Shown here: one piece after another, positions 30,201 through 45,200 of the stretch
Numbering within the stretch: position 1 is the first letter of the stretch
How the letters are laid out: every line of letters begins with the position of its first letter
NCBI RefSeq assembly: GCF_964355755.1
Contig: NC_092673.1
Coordinates: forward strand, 5,215,001-5,279,000
DNA: 64,000 nt
From: Antedon mediterranea
Taxonomy: Eukaryota > Echinodermata > Crinoidea > Comatulida > Antedonidae
Reading direction: 5' to 3'
Notes under the pieces: model-generated
Told to the model about the DNA's origin: nothing
Database searches by the model: none
The model's input: only the letters and a program-made list of their open reading frames with translations
Position numbers and translations under genes: made by a program

Positions 30201-33200
30201 AACTTTATGGGTTTGTTTGTTAATGTACTAAAGCTCTGTCTACACTACCAAACTAGTTTGAAAGTGTGATGAGCCCAAATATGGTAGTGATATGACATCG
30301 TCATGTCCATATATGGGCACATCACATTTTCGTCAAATAAAGTTTGATAGTGTAGACAGAGCTTAATGTGACAAGATAGTCCTATCTATGTTTTCTCTCA
30401 ATGTTTATTTCTTATGCATACTTATGTGCATTTATAAATGAATTCCATACATTTGTATGGCCTGTAAATGATGATTAATGCCTATAAAAGAGATCTACTT
30501 TGGATATCAAGCATAGATTTATCTTAAATAAAAACATAAGCAAGTTAAGTGAAGTATTTTGAATAAAAAAATATTTTGGCACAAACTAATTGGCATACTG
30601 TAAATGCAACTGAACCACAGCTAATAAATAACAGGTAATTTTCACATAAAAACATTGAGATTTAAAACAGATCATGATTGCAGCTATGGAACATGAACAG
30701 CAGTACCACACTGTATCTTTACTGTATTATTATTAAGGTTGATGGATAACGTATGACCTTATTTGGCCTTGTAAACATTAAATGATGATGTTTCCGGCAC
30801 GCCACTTGACTCATGTCTATGTGTTCTTAATAAAGGCAACGCAATGTTCAGGTCAGAAATAATTATGCCATATTACTATTAATCTTAAATTGTATTTTAT
30901 TTTTCCTCTATAAGTATATTTAAAACTAGGAAAGATACTTCGCCTAGGCAGTTTTCAAATTTAGTTTAAAATCTTCTCGGTTAAATTTAGGTCATGACAA
31001 TTCATGTGTTTGGATGCGTACATGTAACAATAGCAAAAATGAACAAACAAGCAGCAAATTTCCTAATTAAATTTCTCTAGTTTTATAATTAAAAATAATT
31101 TTAATTCAATTGTAAACGCTACATTTTTTTGGTTTTAAACCATGAACTGAGAATGTTTTAAAACAAGATTTAAGAGTTTCTGTAAAAAATATGCCAGGCT
31201 ATTACAACTAAACAATTGCTCAAATGGGATTATTTTGCTGCCATTTATGATGCCAACAATCTGCCAATAAAACATGACGTTGTTAGGTGGTTAAAAAACA
31301 ATTCCCACACTCAAATTGAATGTCACCTATATACAACTATACACACACATGACAATGTCACCTATATACAACTATACACACACATGACAATGTCACCTAT
31401 ATACAACTATACACACACATGGCAATGTCACCTATATACAACTATACAAGCACATGACAATGTCACCTATATACAACTATACAAGCACATGACAATGTCA
31501 CCTATATACAACTATACAAGCACATGACAATGTCACCTATATACAACTATACAAGCACATGACAATGTCACCTATATACAACTATACAAGCACATGACAA
31601 TGTCACCTATATACAACTATACACACACATGACAATGTCACCTATATACAACTATACACACACATGACAATGTCACCTATATATAACTATACACGCACAT
31701 GACAATGTCACCTATATACAACTATACACACACATGGCAATGTCACCTATATACAACTATACACACACATGACAATGTCACCTATATACAACTATACACA
31801 CACATGACAATGTCACCTATATACAACTATACACGCACATGACAATGTCACCTATATACAACTATACACACACATGACAATGTCACCTATATACAACTAT
31901 ACACACACATGACAATGTCACCTATATACAACTATACAAGCACATGACAATGTCACCTATATGACATGACAACATTAAGTTGTTTATATACAGTTCCAAC
32001 ATTGATTTAGAATATTAGAAGTTTGTCCATGTTAAATATGACATGGTTGAAATGTTTGCCTAAAAAGCTCTGTTTACACTATCAAACTTTATGCACAACA
32101 AAAAAATGTGATGTGTCCATATATATGGATATATATGTCATACCACTACCATATTTGGGCATATCATTACCATATTTAGGCGCATCACACTTTTTTTGTC
32201 AAACTAGTTTTATAGTGTAGACAAAGCTTTACAATCTGAATCCTGACCAATACTTACTTCGAATGTCTTCGAAGCCATCCCAGAATTCCTTCATTGGCAC
32301 TCCTTGGATGACGTTGGAGGTGCGACAGTTCACGAGGTCATTCTCCAGCTCACCGAACATTCGACTAAATGTTGAAGGGTGCCAAAGTTTTTGGCTGAGG
32401 ACCTTGTGACAGCCGCTAACTAAAACCGGCTGTAAGAGATAAAACAATCACTTTGTTATTTACTTGTTACTTCAGCACCAATCAATTATCCAATCTTATT
32501 TCACATTAGTACACCCTGAAGTTTTCTACTGAAACTACATATTCTAAGAACAAGTATATATATAATTCAATGAAACGCTTTTGCAAAGCTGTTTCGGTTT
32601 CTTCAATAAAAACAAATCATGTTGGAGCCAAAATCTATATTTAAAGAGACAGTCTTGATGGAAAACCATCAATCACTCAGTAAGACAAACAAGTATTAGC
32701 CCCTCTTTAACTCAGCGATATATTACTTCAATAAATCAATCAATCAAAAAACATAGTAACAAGAAGTGCTCCAAATGGATGTCATTTCAATATTATACTT
32801 ATATAATTGCAGAAAGTCTGTGAGGAGAGGAACAATGTCTAGTCTCTATACAATTTATGGCATGTCAATGAATACTGGATTTCAATCACATGCCACCAAC
32901 TGGATTTCAGTTTTTGGACCAGTGCCAACAAGCTACTGAATTTGCGAATTTGAATGGATTCAAAATGAGTAGATGAATTCACCTAAATTGATTTGATGTT
33001 TAATTATCTAAAGAGAAAGAAAAATCACAACCATGCAGGCCTTGTCTTTTGAAAATTATAGGTATGCTACAAATTTGCACTCCTCAATACATTCAGAGGT
33101 GCTGTTTATATTGTGGTGTGTAGAAGTTTACCAAATTTAAGAGTATTGTAAATCGCATTCCTCAAGGGCAGTTTAGGAGTGTTAGGTGAGTGATCGCACT

Positions 33201-36200
33201 CGCTCGCCTTAATCCTGGCTTAACCCTGGCTATGCCACTAAGCAACACTACCGATTGAATAACTTACCTCTCCACGTCGCCATTGCTCCTGGAATATCCT
33301 TAAATTACCCTTATGTCGTGGATCGTGAAGTCGTAATAAACGGCCATCACACAGCCAGGAATGCGGTACATCTGGGAATCTCATACTAGACTCTACTAAT
33401 GTATGGCGAACCTGGCCGTCTTCTAAGTTAAAATTAGGGTTCATAAACATGGCCGTGGGCTCCATTGTTTGTATGTTAGCATTTTTGCTTTGTTTAGTCT
33501 GTGTAATAGCACTTCGTTCTTGTTTAGTCAAGGTGGTTGATGCAATGTTCTGTTCTACTACAGACGCAATAATATCCTCAAACGTCCCGGTCACCATGCG
33601 CTTTCCACTGTTGTTTTCACCTTTAAAAAAATAAGCAGACAAGAACGAACCGCCAGACATTGTCGTTGGTGGTTTTGCAAGTTTATCTGCGGTTTTTGTT
33701 AATAGTTCTCGCAACGTACTGGAAGGCGAGTCTCTACGTTTATCTGTCGAGTTTCCCTTTGTGTCATCCAGAGGTTCTACTGACTCGCCAGTTTGACTGT
33801 TTGTGTCCGATTGTGTCGATGTAGCAATGTCAGCAAGGATTTGTAATGATGATGCGTTTGAATTGGACGTCTTTGATGAATTTTTGTTATCCTTTGATTT
33901 CATTTTAGGTCCAGTCAACACAGTTTCAGCTAAGATATTCTGTAAATATAAAATGTAATAAATTAAATATTATACAGAAAAACCCATATCATCATCAGAT
34001 ACAATTGTTACTGTTAGAAATTCAGTGGGATATTTTTCCCCTTTCAATAATTTTATTCAATCATTGAAACAAACTACAATCATTAAGTATCTTTGGGTCA
34101 AAAAGAGTACAAACCAAGGAAAAGATACAATTCTATATATAGAAAGAAGTCAATACATGTTTGGCATATTTTCAAATTGTAAGAAGGTTGGATTGCCAAT
34201 CTTTGAATCTTGAATTAAAATGATATATTTATTTCAATTTCATAGATAATTTGAATAATGTTCCAATGCCAATTTTTTTTATTTTTGTCTAGTAGAATAT
34301 ACGCATAGCAAAGTCAGTCGGCACAAGTGGTTAATTGCAGTATGGGTTGTTATTAGAAAAGTTGGCCGACTGCTTGTAATAAAAAAAAGTTATCGCAGTA
34401 TGGGTTGTCAATATAATAGTAAAGTCGGCCGACCGCTTGTAATAAAAAAGTTGTCGCAGTATGGGTTATTAGCAAAAGTCAGACGCCACAAGCAGCCTGG
34501 GGTTTATCGCAGCATGGGTTGTTTTTAGCAAAGTCGGCCGACTCCTTGCAATCAAAAAGCTATCGCAGTATGGGTTGTTATTAACAAAGTCGGTCAGCCC
34601 CTTGTTATCAAACAGCCTGTGGTTTATCGCTATATGGGTTTTTTGAATTGAGAAGGAAATGAATACATCCTTCAAATTGAACATAACAAGAATTATATCT
34701 GACAAGTTGTACAAGTTTTAAATGCATCATATCAAACATGGTTTTTACACGGGCAAACATCTAAATCTCTGTCTACACTATCAAACTTTATGTGACAACA
34801 AAAATGTGATGTGGCCAAATATGGTAGTGATATGCTTAAATATGGTAGTGATATGACATCATCATGTCAATATATGGGCATGTCACATTTTTTTGTCACA
34901 TGAAGCGTTATCAAATTAATCATATTTGTAGATAAACCTTTTACCTACAATCTATGAATTAATCTTAATTAATCTTTTGATGAGCAATACAAATGCTGTG
35001 CCTGTCATTAAATACATGTGTTTATCTCCATAAGACGATCAAAACATTTTTTAAATTTAACAACAAATAGAAGTTATTAAATGAAAATGATTATAGGACT
35101 CACAAATGTTGTACTAAACTAACTACAGCAGAACCTCTATCAAAGGGACATCATAAAGACTGACATGGGGTTGGCTGTAGTAACTACAGCAGAACCTCTA
35201 TTAAAGGGACATCATCAGGACTGACATGGGGTTGGCTGTAGTTTGAAAACATTGTTTTCGGTTTATTGGGAAAATTTAACGTTTGCTGTGAGATGTATCG
35301 CCTTAATAATAGGAGTGTCCCCTGAATAGAAGTGTCCTAAGGGTGGAGTTATACTGTATGTACTAAATTATTTGTAAATTAGTTGAGGGGTATGAATCAT
35401 TTGAGTTACAGCGATGTATTTTGCTTAAGCTGTCCCTGCCCAGTCGTGCAAATACTCCTCCCTACAACTCATAAATGTTTTGTAACAAACCTGTGATGTT
35501 CCATTGATTGCTGCAAGTTTGCCGTTCTTTGTGCATTTACAGTTGGGGTTGACATTCCATTTCACCCTCATCTTGTGCACCATCTCACCCACATCCCACA
35601 GAGCTGATTGAGAAAGTAATTATATAGAATTAAGATGGTGTTTGAGACAATTACGTATACACAGATCAATACAGGTTTTAATAGTTGTACTCAAATAGTT
35701 TGTACTCAAGTTAACAAGCTATACAAAACAACCTTATTGCTACACATTTTGAAAATTGTGTAGCAAAAAATACAATACAAAACTATGTTTCTCGACTTAA
35801 AAATCAGTTCGATTAGCAATATTGCTAAACAAAATTGTTAAATGAAAATTTTCCCTGACTCAAGTTAACAGAGTGACGCCTGTTATATTGAAGAGAAAGG
35901 TTTATTCCTTAAGGTGTCCAGGTGTAAATAGATAGGAGGATCTTGTTTGATACTTACCGTCTTTGGGTATAATCTGTGTGAGCATTAGATTTTCAACATG
36001 ATGTACTTGGTCTTTTATACACTTCAGCCAGCGTTGAGGGTATTTCCCATCTATGTCTATTAAAAAATATAATATATCCTTAAAATAAGCACATACAAAC
36101 CTACTATTAACCATTTAATGCATGTAACTATGTAGTGAACTTTACTAGCCAGATATCTCACTAAAATACACAGTGCAAAGAACTAACCTACTATACTGTA

Positions 36201-39200
36201 CTGTGTTTCTTCACTTTAATTGAACAGCTTTTCATGGAAATTTATCTTTTTTTAATAATAATATATATAATATTACTGTAATTAAAGGATCTAGATTTAT
36301 TTTTTATTATTAACATATCAATTAGACATACAAAATCCAAAAAAAATGATTTTTGTAAATTATAATTCCATTTAATAAACAAAGATAATGGAAAATCATA
36401 AAATATTACGGTGATATTTGATTGATCATTATTACGATGCTCCCAGTTCATGCACTTCAAATGAGCATCAGAGCGAAACCACTTTACCAATTCATTTATA
36501 ATTCACAATCGGATGACTACTACTAAATAAAAAACACGACTCAATTGCGTTATACAGCCTGTACGTACCTTCATCACCGCTGTTCTTTCTCGATTTGTAA
36601 CAATCCAAGCAGACAACAAAGCCACACTTGGGGCATGTCCAATGGATGTTAAAGAGTGTTGTGTCGCATGTATCGCACATTTCCCGTACACCCGTCACGG
36701 CACGTTTCCATGCAATTTTGCCTAATATTAATATATTATAACATAGTTATGTATAACGTAAAAATAAACTTTATTTAAAGGGTTAAAGACACTTGAGTAT
36801 TATACAGGAAAGAATAGCAATTATATTAAGCATAAGAGGAAATGTATTATTACTATACTCAGAATGTATGAATGAATGGCTTTGTTACTTATATAGTCAA
36901 TAAAAATGCTGCCTAAAGGAAATAGGCATTTGTGAAGAAAGTGTATGCCATATTATATATAATATAATTATATTCGATCCCAGTACTTTGCCCTCGTATA
37001 TAGTATCTATATAAATTATCATTTTAAATATATGAATAACTCATTCAGTAATTGATATAGATAGATATTATATACAAGGAAGTAGTACTGGGATGGAACA
37101 AAATTATGGAAATAATTAAAATGTAGACAAAGAAATATAGGCTAGACTTAGAATAGCTACATAAAGCTCTGTACACACTATCAAACTAGTGTGATGTGCC
37201 CAAATATAGTAGTGATATGCCCAAATGTGGTAGTAAATGACATCATCGTGTCCATATATGGGCACATCACATAAAGTTAGTGTAGACAGAGTTTAAGATA
37301 ACTTACCATTCTCCATGGTAATGGCCTTTGCCTCTCTCTCCTGTTGAACCAAATCACAGAATTGGTCACCAACTTTCGAAAGAATATACTTGGACGTGTT
37401 CACATCTAGCGGACAGTCTGGGTCAGGGTACGGCAGCCAGGGGTCAAGATCTTCCTGTTCACAGTGACACGGCTCAGAGAAACCTGCTATTGTTAAGTTG
37501 CTATTCCTACTATACTTCAGCCTGAAAAATAAATACAAATTTAACAGTAATCATTTTGTTGTTTTTTGTGAAGTAATATACTGTATATATATTTATATAA
37601 TTATATTATAATAAAATTGTTAATGCAATTCAAGTATAATCCCATCCATACGATATATATAAGCTTTTTTCCAGCAACTCTCTAATTCTTTGCATGCGTA
37701 ATGAACACAACCGCAACTATTGGGCATATTTCCAGAATTGCATACGCACGTTAACAGACAGTTAGTAATTACCTACTGGATAAATAGATTCTTTAGGCAA
37801 ACAAAAAAAATACACTTTCATTTTCTCTATTCCCTATCTTGCTTAAAGAAACGGACCAGAAATAATAAGCTTGTTAATTTAATAATGAAAACTTTCCGAC
37901 ATACTTCGCAAATATTACGTGTAACGTAGTATAATATTCAGTATGTTCTATCGTCGACATTGAATATGGTAATTATTTGCGGGATTGCCTGGTTGCAATT
38001 ACAGATTTTGATTCATGATGACATCTATTCATCGATAATGAATGCAAACATATGGACTTGATTACATCAAACAAAAGGCGTTTATATCTATTTTTTTTCC
38101 AGTTGAACTTTCGATTGCTATTGACGATCTAAGCAACATTATGGTAGGCAATGAAAGTATGTTTTTTAATGTAACAATCGAGAGTAACCGATTTCCCTAT
38201 AACTGTGAGATAAATCATAATTAGACACTTTGTTGACAGATCCATTATTTAGATTAATCAGATCACCTTTTGCTACTAATGTCGTACTCAATACAACATG
38301 GTATTATTATTTTTTATACTTTTTCCTACACGAGACAGTACCTCAACCTTATTTATTGTTCCCCATGACAATATTAAAAAACATTACCCCATTTTACGAT
38401 TAACCTTTCATCGGTTGTCCCCAATTCTTTTATCATTTCTAAATATTACTACCTTGAAAAAGTGCGATGCTAACGCACGCACGAAACGTTGGTAAGTTCA
38501 ACGTTTATCTTCACCTTCACTAAAAACAAAAATTTGATTTCAAAAATATTTTGGGAAGGAGATGAATTTTTTTCAATTTTAAATATTACATGTTGTTAAT
38601 AAAAGTGTAGATATTATTACAGACATATTTGGTTATTTTTATCCCTGAGATGTATTAAAATACTTATTTATTGTTTATTCGTCATGCCAAATTAAATATA
38701 ACATAAACCTTTTGCTATTACCTTTTACCATCATTTAGAACATTACTTCTTTTTAATTGAAGGGCAGATATGTTACACACATACTTGTTTATTTATTTAG
38801 CGATTTTTGTCATGGCAACAAATAACATAACCTCTTTTATAGTAACTTTTCCCCTCCTGTCCCCAATTTTTGTTTTTATAGGCTGCTTTATAATGTTGTT
38901 TTTATTCGAAAGGGAAAACAACATCATGACCTGATGTATCAGATGACCTTTTAAAAGTAAATCAATTTCTTTCAGAAAACATTGTGGTTTTTAACTTATT
39001 AGATATAAATCATTTTATGGGTTACAGCCAACTGCTAGATACAAAGGGCAAAATAACATGCATGCTTTCAATATATGAACCGACCGATGTGTATGCGTAC
39101 ATCGCTAGTCGGCCAACAAGGTTATGTAGGAACTTTAGATTAACATTTTAATGTCCTGAGGTTTTGTAAATATATCTGTCTCAAATAGTTTTCCACTCAT

Positions 39201-42200
39201 ATTTATATCAGAAAGTTAGAATTGTACATTATTTGATGAAATCAAAGGTTCTTTAAGTTCTAAAATGATTCCGATATAAACCCCAACTACCCCACCCTCT
39301 ATAAATATCAAACTGGAATAATTTTTTTGGGTAAAAATTATTCTAAATTTGGGCTTAATTGATCAATACAATATTTGTAACAAATGAAGGATAAATAATA
39401 TTAAAAGAAAAATTAATTTCCCTTGTATTATGTAATAAATAGATTATAATTCTACCTGTGGGTTTACATACATATAGAGAATTTGATAGATAATTTTGTA
39501 CTGATTATAGTTGAATATCTGTCCAAGACACTTCTTGTAACAATTACATTTGCTGTATTGACATATAGGAGCTGTTATATTTACCTTCTAAAAGCGTAAA
39601 ACCGACAAAAAATGTTGAGCTTGGAATGACGACTGCTTGGCTTCATTCTACACTCCCTGCACTTCATCAAGTTGGGCGTCACGTCGCAACACGATCCATC
39701 TTGTAAAAATGCCTCTCCTGTCTTTTTTAGCTTTGCGATAGGTGGTTTCACTAATGCACGGGTTATATTCAAGGCTATTATTAAAAAGAAATTATATTAT
39801 TTGTTGGTAAAAAATAAACATTTTGTTGCCTTGTTAGATTGTTAGGCTGGATCAATGAGACGGCTTGTGAATATCCACAAGTCTTCATCCAAGACCAGAA
39901 ACCAAATTGTAAATTGACCTGAAACCCAGAGTGGATATTAGCTGAAAAACTCCCAATTACCAGTGAGAAATGGTTACATAGTAGGCAGATACCTACAAGA
40001 TATGCACCACTGAGATTTAGACAACATAATGGAAAATTAGATGAGAAAATTAGAAAAACAAGCAAACTAAACTACATATAAATAAAAAATGAGGATTAGT
40101 AAAAAGATAGTTAATAAGAATAAAAGAAGTAACTGCATAATAGGGTTATGACAAATAAAAAAGCAACATATATTTAAAATGTATAGATTAGTATTAAGTT
40201 CTGTCTACACTATCAAACATTATGTGACAAAAAGTGTGATTTACCCAAATGTGGTACTGATATGCTTAAATGTGGTAGTGATATGCTCAAATATGGTAGT
40301 GATATGCCCAAATATGATAGTGATATGACATCATCGTGTCCATATATGGGCACATCACATTGTTTTGTCAAGTTTGATAGTGTAGACAGAGCTTTAGTAA
40401 GTCATAGAAAGTAGTAGTAGATAATACTATGGTACTTTATTAATGTACTTTATTAATAAACTGTTGATTTTATACAAAATTTTATCTAAACAATTATTAT
40501 TATTCTATGAATTTGTTTGGAGATTGGGATAGGAGAAAATCAAAACCGCCTAATGTTGAACTTTATGATTGTATGGTGTAAAACGATGTTTTATTATAAA
40601 AAAGAAAATTTCCAATGAAGAGAATTGGTTGTTGATTTATCACCATGAAAGATCCACGAAGCAGACTTAACAAAGGCATGCTGTTGAGAATCTTTCATAC
40701 TGTACCTGTAATCTTACCATCAGATTTGGAGCGTTCTTTGCGAGCTCTTGTCTGGATAAACTTCTTAGGTGCCATGGTGGCTGGATCACGCTGTAAAGAG
40801 TAAAACAATATTTGTTTGTTACTCAAAGTAGTCAAGATCTTATTTTCTTGAAATTACCTGTATAGGAAGCATGTCTGTCTGCACGGAAGTATGCCATGCA
40901 TGGAAGCACTCTCCTCCTTTAAAAAAGAAGCTATTAAAGGCGTACTTAAGTTAAGTATCTTGTTTTGTAAAAGCTCTAAAAGTGGGTTTTGCTAGGAGTC
41001 AAACATGGTGCAAATACAGATTGTCTGTGTCTGTGATTTATAATATGACATAGGGCCTAGATAGTTATTTTTTTAACATCGTTGGGAAAAAAAGTTTGGC
41101 ACAACATAGGATTTGAACATAATTGAATGTTTTTAGTTTACCTGCAAAATGCCATTTTCTTTGACATCCTTATTAGCATCTTGTGACTCTTGATCTTTGG
41201 CTGGTGTAGAATCCTTATCATTTGCACCTTTGCGTTTTGGTTTCTTTGACTCTTTGCTCTTCCGTGACTTCTTCTTTGTACTGTTTGAAACGGATGAGCC
41301 ATCTGAACACGTGGACGAAGTTTCAAAGTCGTACACACGGTCAGGAATGGCGTCTGGAATGTCTGTAAACCTGCTGCAGGCAGTTTTGTTTAAAACGTCC
41401 GACTTTTTATCAAGTTCTGTCTGACGCACATGGCCATTATGCAAAGACGTTGGACCAGGTGAATCCGAGCTACCATCCGAAAATCGCATGACTTTAGGAT
41501 CGGATGGCCCACTTAATGAGGAATCTTTTGTGTAGGTATGGCGATGAAGCCAGGCTTTCTTTAAACTCACATGGCCTGCAGATTTATTAGGTGATGTATG
41601 CGGGTCATTCCGCTTTGATTTATCAGATGGTGAGGTGGATCGAGTACTGGTGCTGTCACTGTCCGAAATAGCACCGTTTATTCTTGGGTGGTCAGATTTT
41701 CCAGAAAGAACAGTAGCAGGTGATGAAGCACTTACATTTGAAACATTTTCAAATTGGTCCACTTTTTCAATTTTAAGTTCAACATCCTCTTTACGACCAA
41801 TTCGTAAATCTTTGGCTAATAGTTCAGCTGCTCGACCACCTGTCACTGGATTGTTCCTGTGATCTTGTACAAACCAGTTGTACTGATGTACATAGGAATG
41901 GTGAGGATGCGGTCTTCTGTCTGGATGGCCAAGCGGTCCTAAAGGAGGAGACGACTGACCATCTTTCCCTTTGGATTTCTTAGGACCAATTGACTCTTCC
42001 ATAGACGTTTTCCTTTTACCAGTAATTTCACCCCTTTCATTTGGTCTTAGAGCAGACATAAGTAACGAGGCATGTCCCTGAGTAGCTGCAGATTGAGAGG
42101 TTGTGGCAGTGTTAACTGTCCTTGCCTGCGATAAATCCATCGGCCTAAACACAGCCGCTGAAAGTTGCTGCGGGGATGCTACTTTAAGAGGCGATTGTGG

Positions 42201-45200
42201 CTGACTGGTAGACGTTCTAACAGTCAATGGCTGTTGGTGATGAGGCGATGGTGATTCACTTGACATATGAGAGGATGGTGTTTTACAGATTACTGGAACA
42301 CCTTTACCTTGTGGTGCGCTCTGTCTTCCAGATTCCACCTTCACATCAGGCCCTCTCATATGACCACCATACTGGTAATGATACTGATTTTCAAGATGAT
42401 AACGATTATACTCTTGTTTCCTATCACCAGGTCGTTCTGACCCAAATGGAATGCCTGGGTACGACTCTTTGGTTCGTGAATCGCGGCCGCTTCGTATCAG
42501 CGGCGGCGGCCCTCCAATATCCTTACCGCTCTTACCCGAAGCATGTTTCGAGTATGCGTCTGTGTGGCGAAATCCACTTTCATATCGGCTATCTGTAACA
42601 GAGAGTCTATGTTCGATATCAGCAGCTTGCGGTGCTGAGGACAAAGTATGACCAAATGGTTGATAACCTTTCATAAATTCAGAACTGCTATCTTGTTTAT
42701 GAGATAAATTTAAATGACCGACTTTAGGGTAGACAACTTGTCGGAATTCCTCAGCTCTTGAAGCAGCGGAGTAAAAAGACGACTGGCTGCCAGGTTCCGA
42801 TTTAAGAGGTGGCTGGTAAACCTGGAAGCCCTTCGGTTCTGATGAAGAACTTGAGGGACGATGAGGATGGTAGTGGCCATCACCGCCTTGTTTCTCTTGG
42901 GACATGTAGTGCCGCATATGTGGTGCATCTGATTGCGCTAAAAGACCAGCATATCCTTCACGTTCATTCTATTCAAAAAAACAATATTTTTTTTAGTTTT
43001 TAAATTTGTAAATATAATAAATGTTAATTAATGAAATTGGAAAAAAAAACAAACAACTTTTATTCCAGATATTTTGTAAAATCTAATACGAGAATGTAGC
43101 CTTCAATAAAATCTGATATGAATATTTATTTATTTACAAATCAAGAAATGAATGTTTACAGTTAGCATAAATACATATACAGTACTTTATAGGCTTATTA
43201 TACATAATTGATTCATTTTAAGAATAGCAAAGGTTGATTTCCTAGACAGTGTGCCACAAGGGGCTACTCACCTTTACCATACAGATCATGTATGCAAAAT
43301 ACATTACTTTCTCTTACATATAGTCTATCCATCATTTCATGATTTTATTAAATTATTTCAAGTAATGTTTTATTTTGTAGTTAAGATTTAATACCTTAGC
43401 AAGTCATTACAGTAGTAGCAGTGAAAAGTCTACAAAAATTACTAGGGCTAGGTATTAATTTATCGGTGTGCCTGGTGGGCTAATAAGAGGTGGGAATAGT
43501 GCAGAATAGTAAGAGGTGAGGCTAGTAAGAGATAGCCTAGTTTCACATACTCTATATTTCTGTGTAGTAGATATAGCTAGTAAACACCACAATTGAAAAA
43601 TATGCAGCTACACACGAATATGCGTAAATATCACATTCAATTCACTATGATACTCTTAATATATTACGACTGTTCAAACCATATTGAAGATGGTTTAATA
43701 CTAAAATATGTTAATTAAGGGATTTTCTCAGGACTTCACAATTCCCGTGGGAGATCAATCAATGTTACTTTTCTAGTTTTGAAAAGACATTTTGAATCTT
43801 TAAAAAGCTTTTAAACGAATACTATTCCTTATTATGTATTCAGCAGGAATATTAAAATGGTTTGAGTAGAAGAGGTTGGCATTTATCAGTACGCAATTGT
43901 CCATAGAGCATAGCAAGAATGCCAGATACAATTTCCTATCACAGTATTCACTGTCGGTTTGAAGCACTTAGGAATCGAGGATTAGTCATCTAGAATACAA
44001 AATCGCTCAATAACTCATTTTTATTAGCTTGACAACTAGCAATACACTTTATTGATTCAAAAAACGTTAAAATGTATCATAAAATATTAATATATTGGAA
44101 AGAATTCAATTGATTTCACTTCTGTTCAAAAATAAATGAACAGGAATTTATTAATCATAAGGAATTAAAATATTTATATAGGACGAAATTTAGATTAATT
44201 TTAACATTTGTTGAAAAATGAATTAATATGAAATATAAATCATTTAAAATTAAAGCATTTATTTATAGCATTAAATGGTACGAAATTTAAATTAATATAT
44301 ACATCTGTCGAACAATAAATAAATATTAATTTATACCCATAAATCATTCAATACATGGAGAATTAGTTTTTAATTTTTTAGGGATCATAAATATTAGTTT
44401 TTGAAAGGTATTATAGTTCAATTTTTTTAAATATTTTTATACTATAAATATATTATAGTTTTTAAATTGTTTTACTAATCTGTTTTTTTTTCTCGCCTGT
44501 GTTCTTCCTTTAACTCTATATTAAAAAATTTGTCTCCAATCGGCATCAATTTGGTCTTATTTGCTAAAATTTTACAACTTTTGCTTTATTTTTAGAAGAG
44601 TGTTTCATGAATAAGGGCATTTACCCACCCCTATTTCTACTAACTAGATGACCTTGGCCTTCTAATTGACATTTTAATCTAAACAAACATTTCAGAATTC
44701 ATCAGAGACAGCCTGCCTGTTGTATCTAATCGACATCTTTACATATAGTCTCTTATTATTTCCTATTATAAATTGATTTAGTCATATTTTTCCCTTTCAA
44801 CATATGACATTTTTATCGTTGGAAGAGGCAAGTATAATAAGATGAGCGATTGTCCTTGATTGGAAATGGTCTTGTGATAATGAATATTTACTTTGGAATG
44901 TGATGATTTTATTATTCTTGCAAAGAGAAAATATTGTCCTTATGTCAATTTTGTTTACTGGTTGGTTTCACATCCCTTCTCACAAAATTTTGGAGCCACA
45001 TGTCGTTTTTGTTAGATTAAAAAATTGTTTATTATAATTTTCTATTTTTAGGATAAAGGGACAAAATCCAACATTCTCAGATTACAGGTGACCTTTGACA
45101 TTACATTTTTTTTCCTAAACTTAATCAAAATATTCTTATCATTGTCCCACAATACTTAATAAAAGTCATATCAAAATATTATTTACTGTCAGAATATTGT

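Noticed and set aside
31310-31970. CRISPR-like regular repeats
   Set aside because: Units are directly adjacent, without unique spacers, in a eukaryotic intron: an ordinary minisatellite.
36503-36691. Alternate - strand frame across the zinc-finger exon
   Set aside because: The other frame carries the KDM3 Cys/His pattern and matches exon phases.
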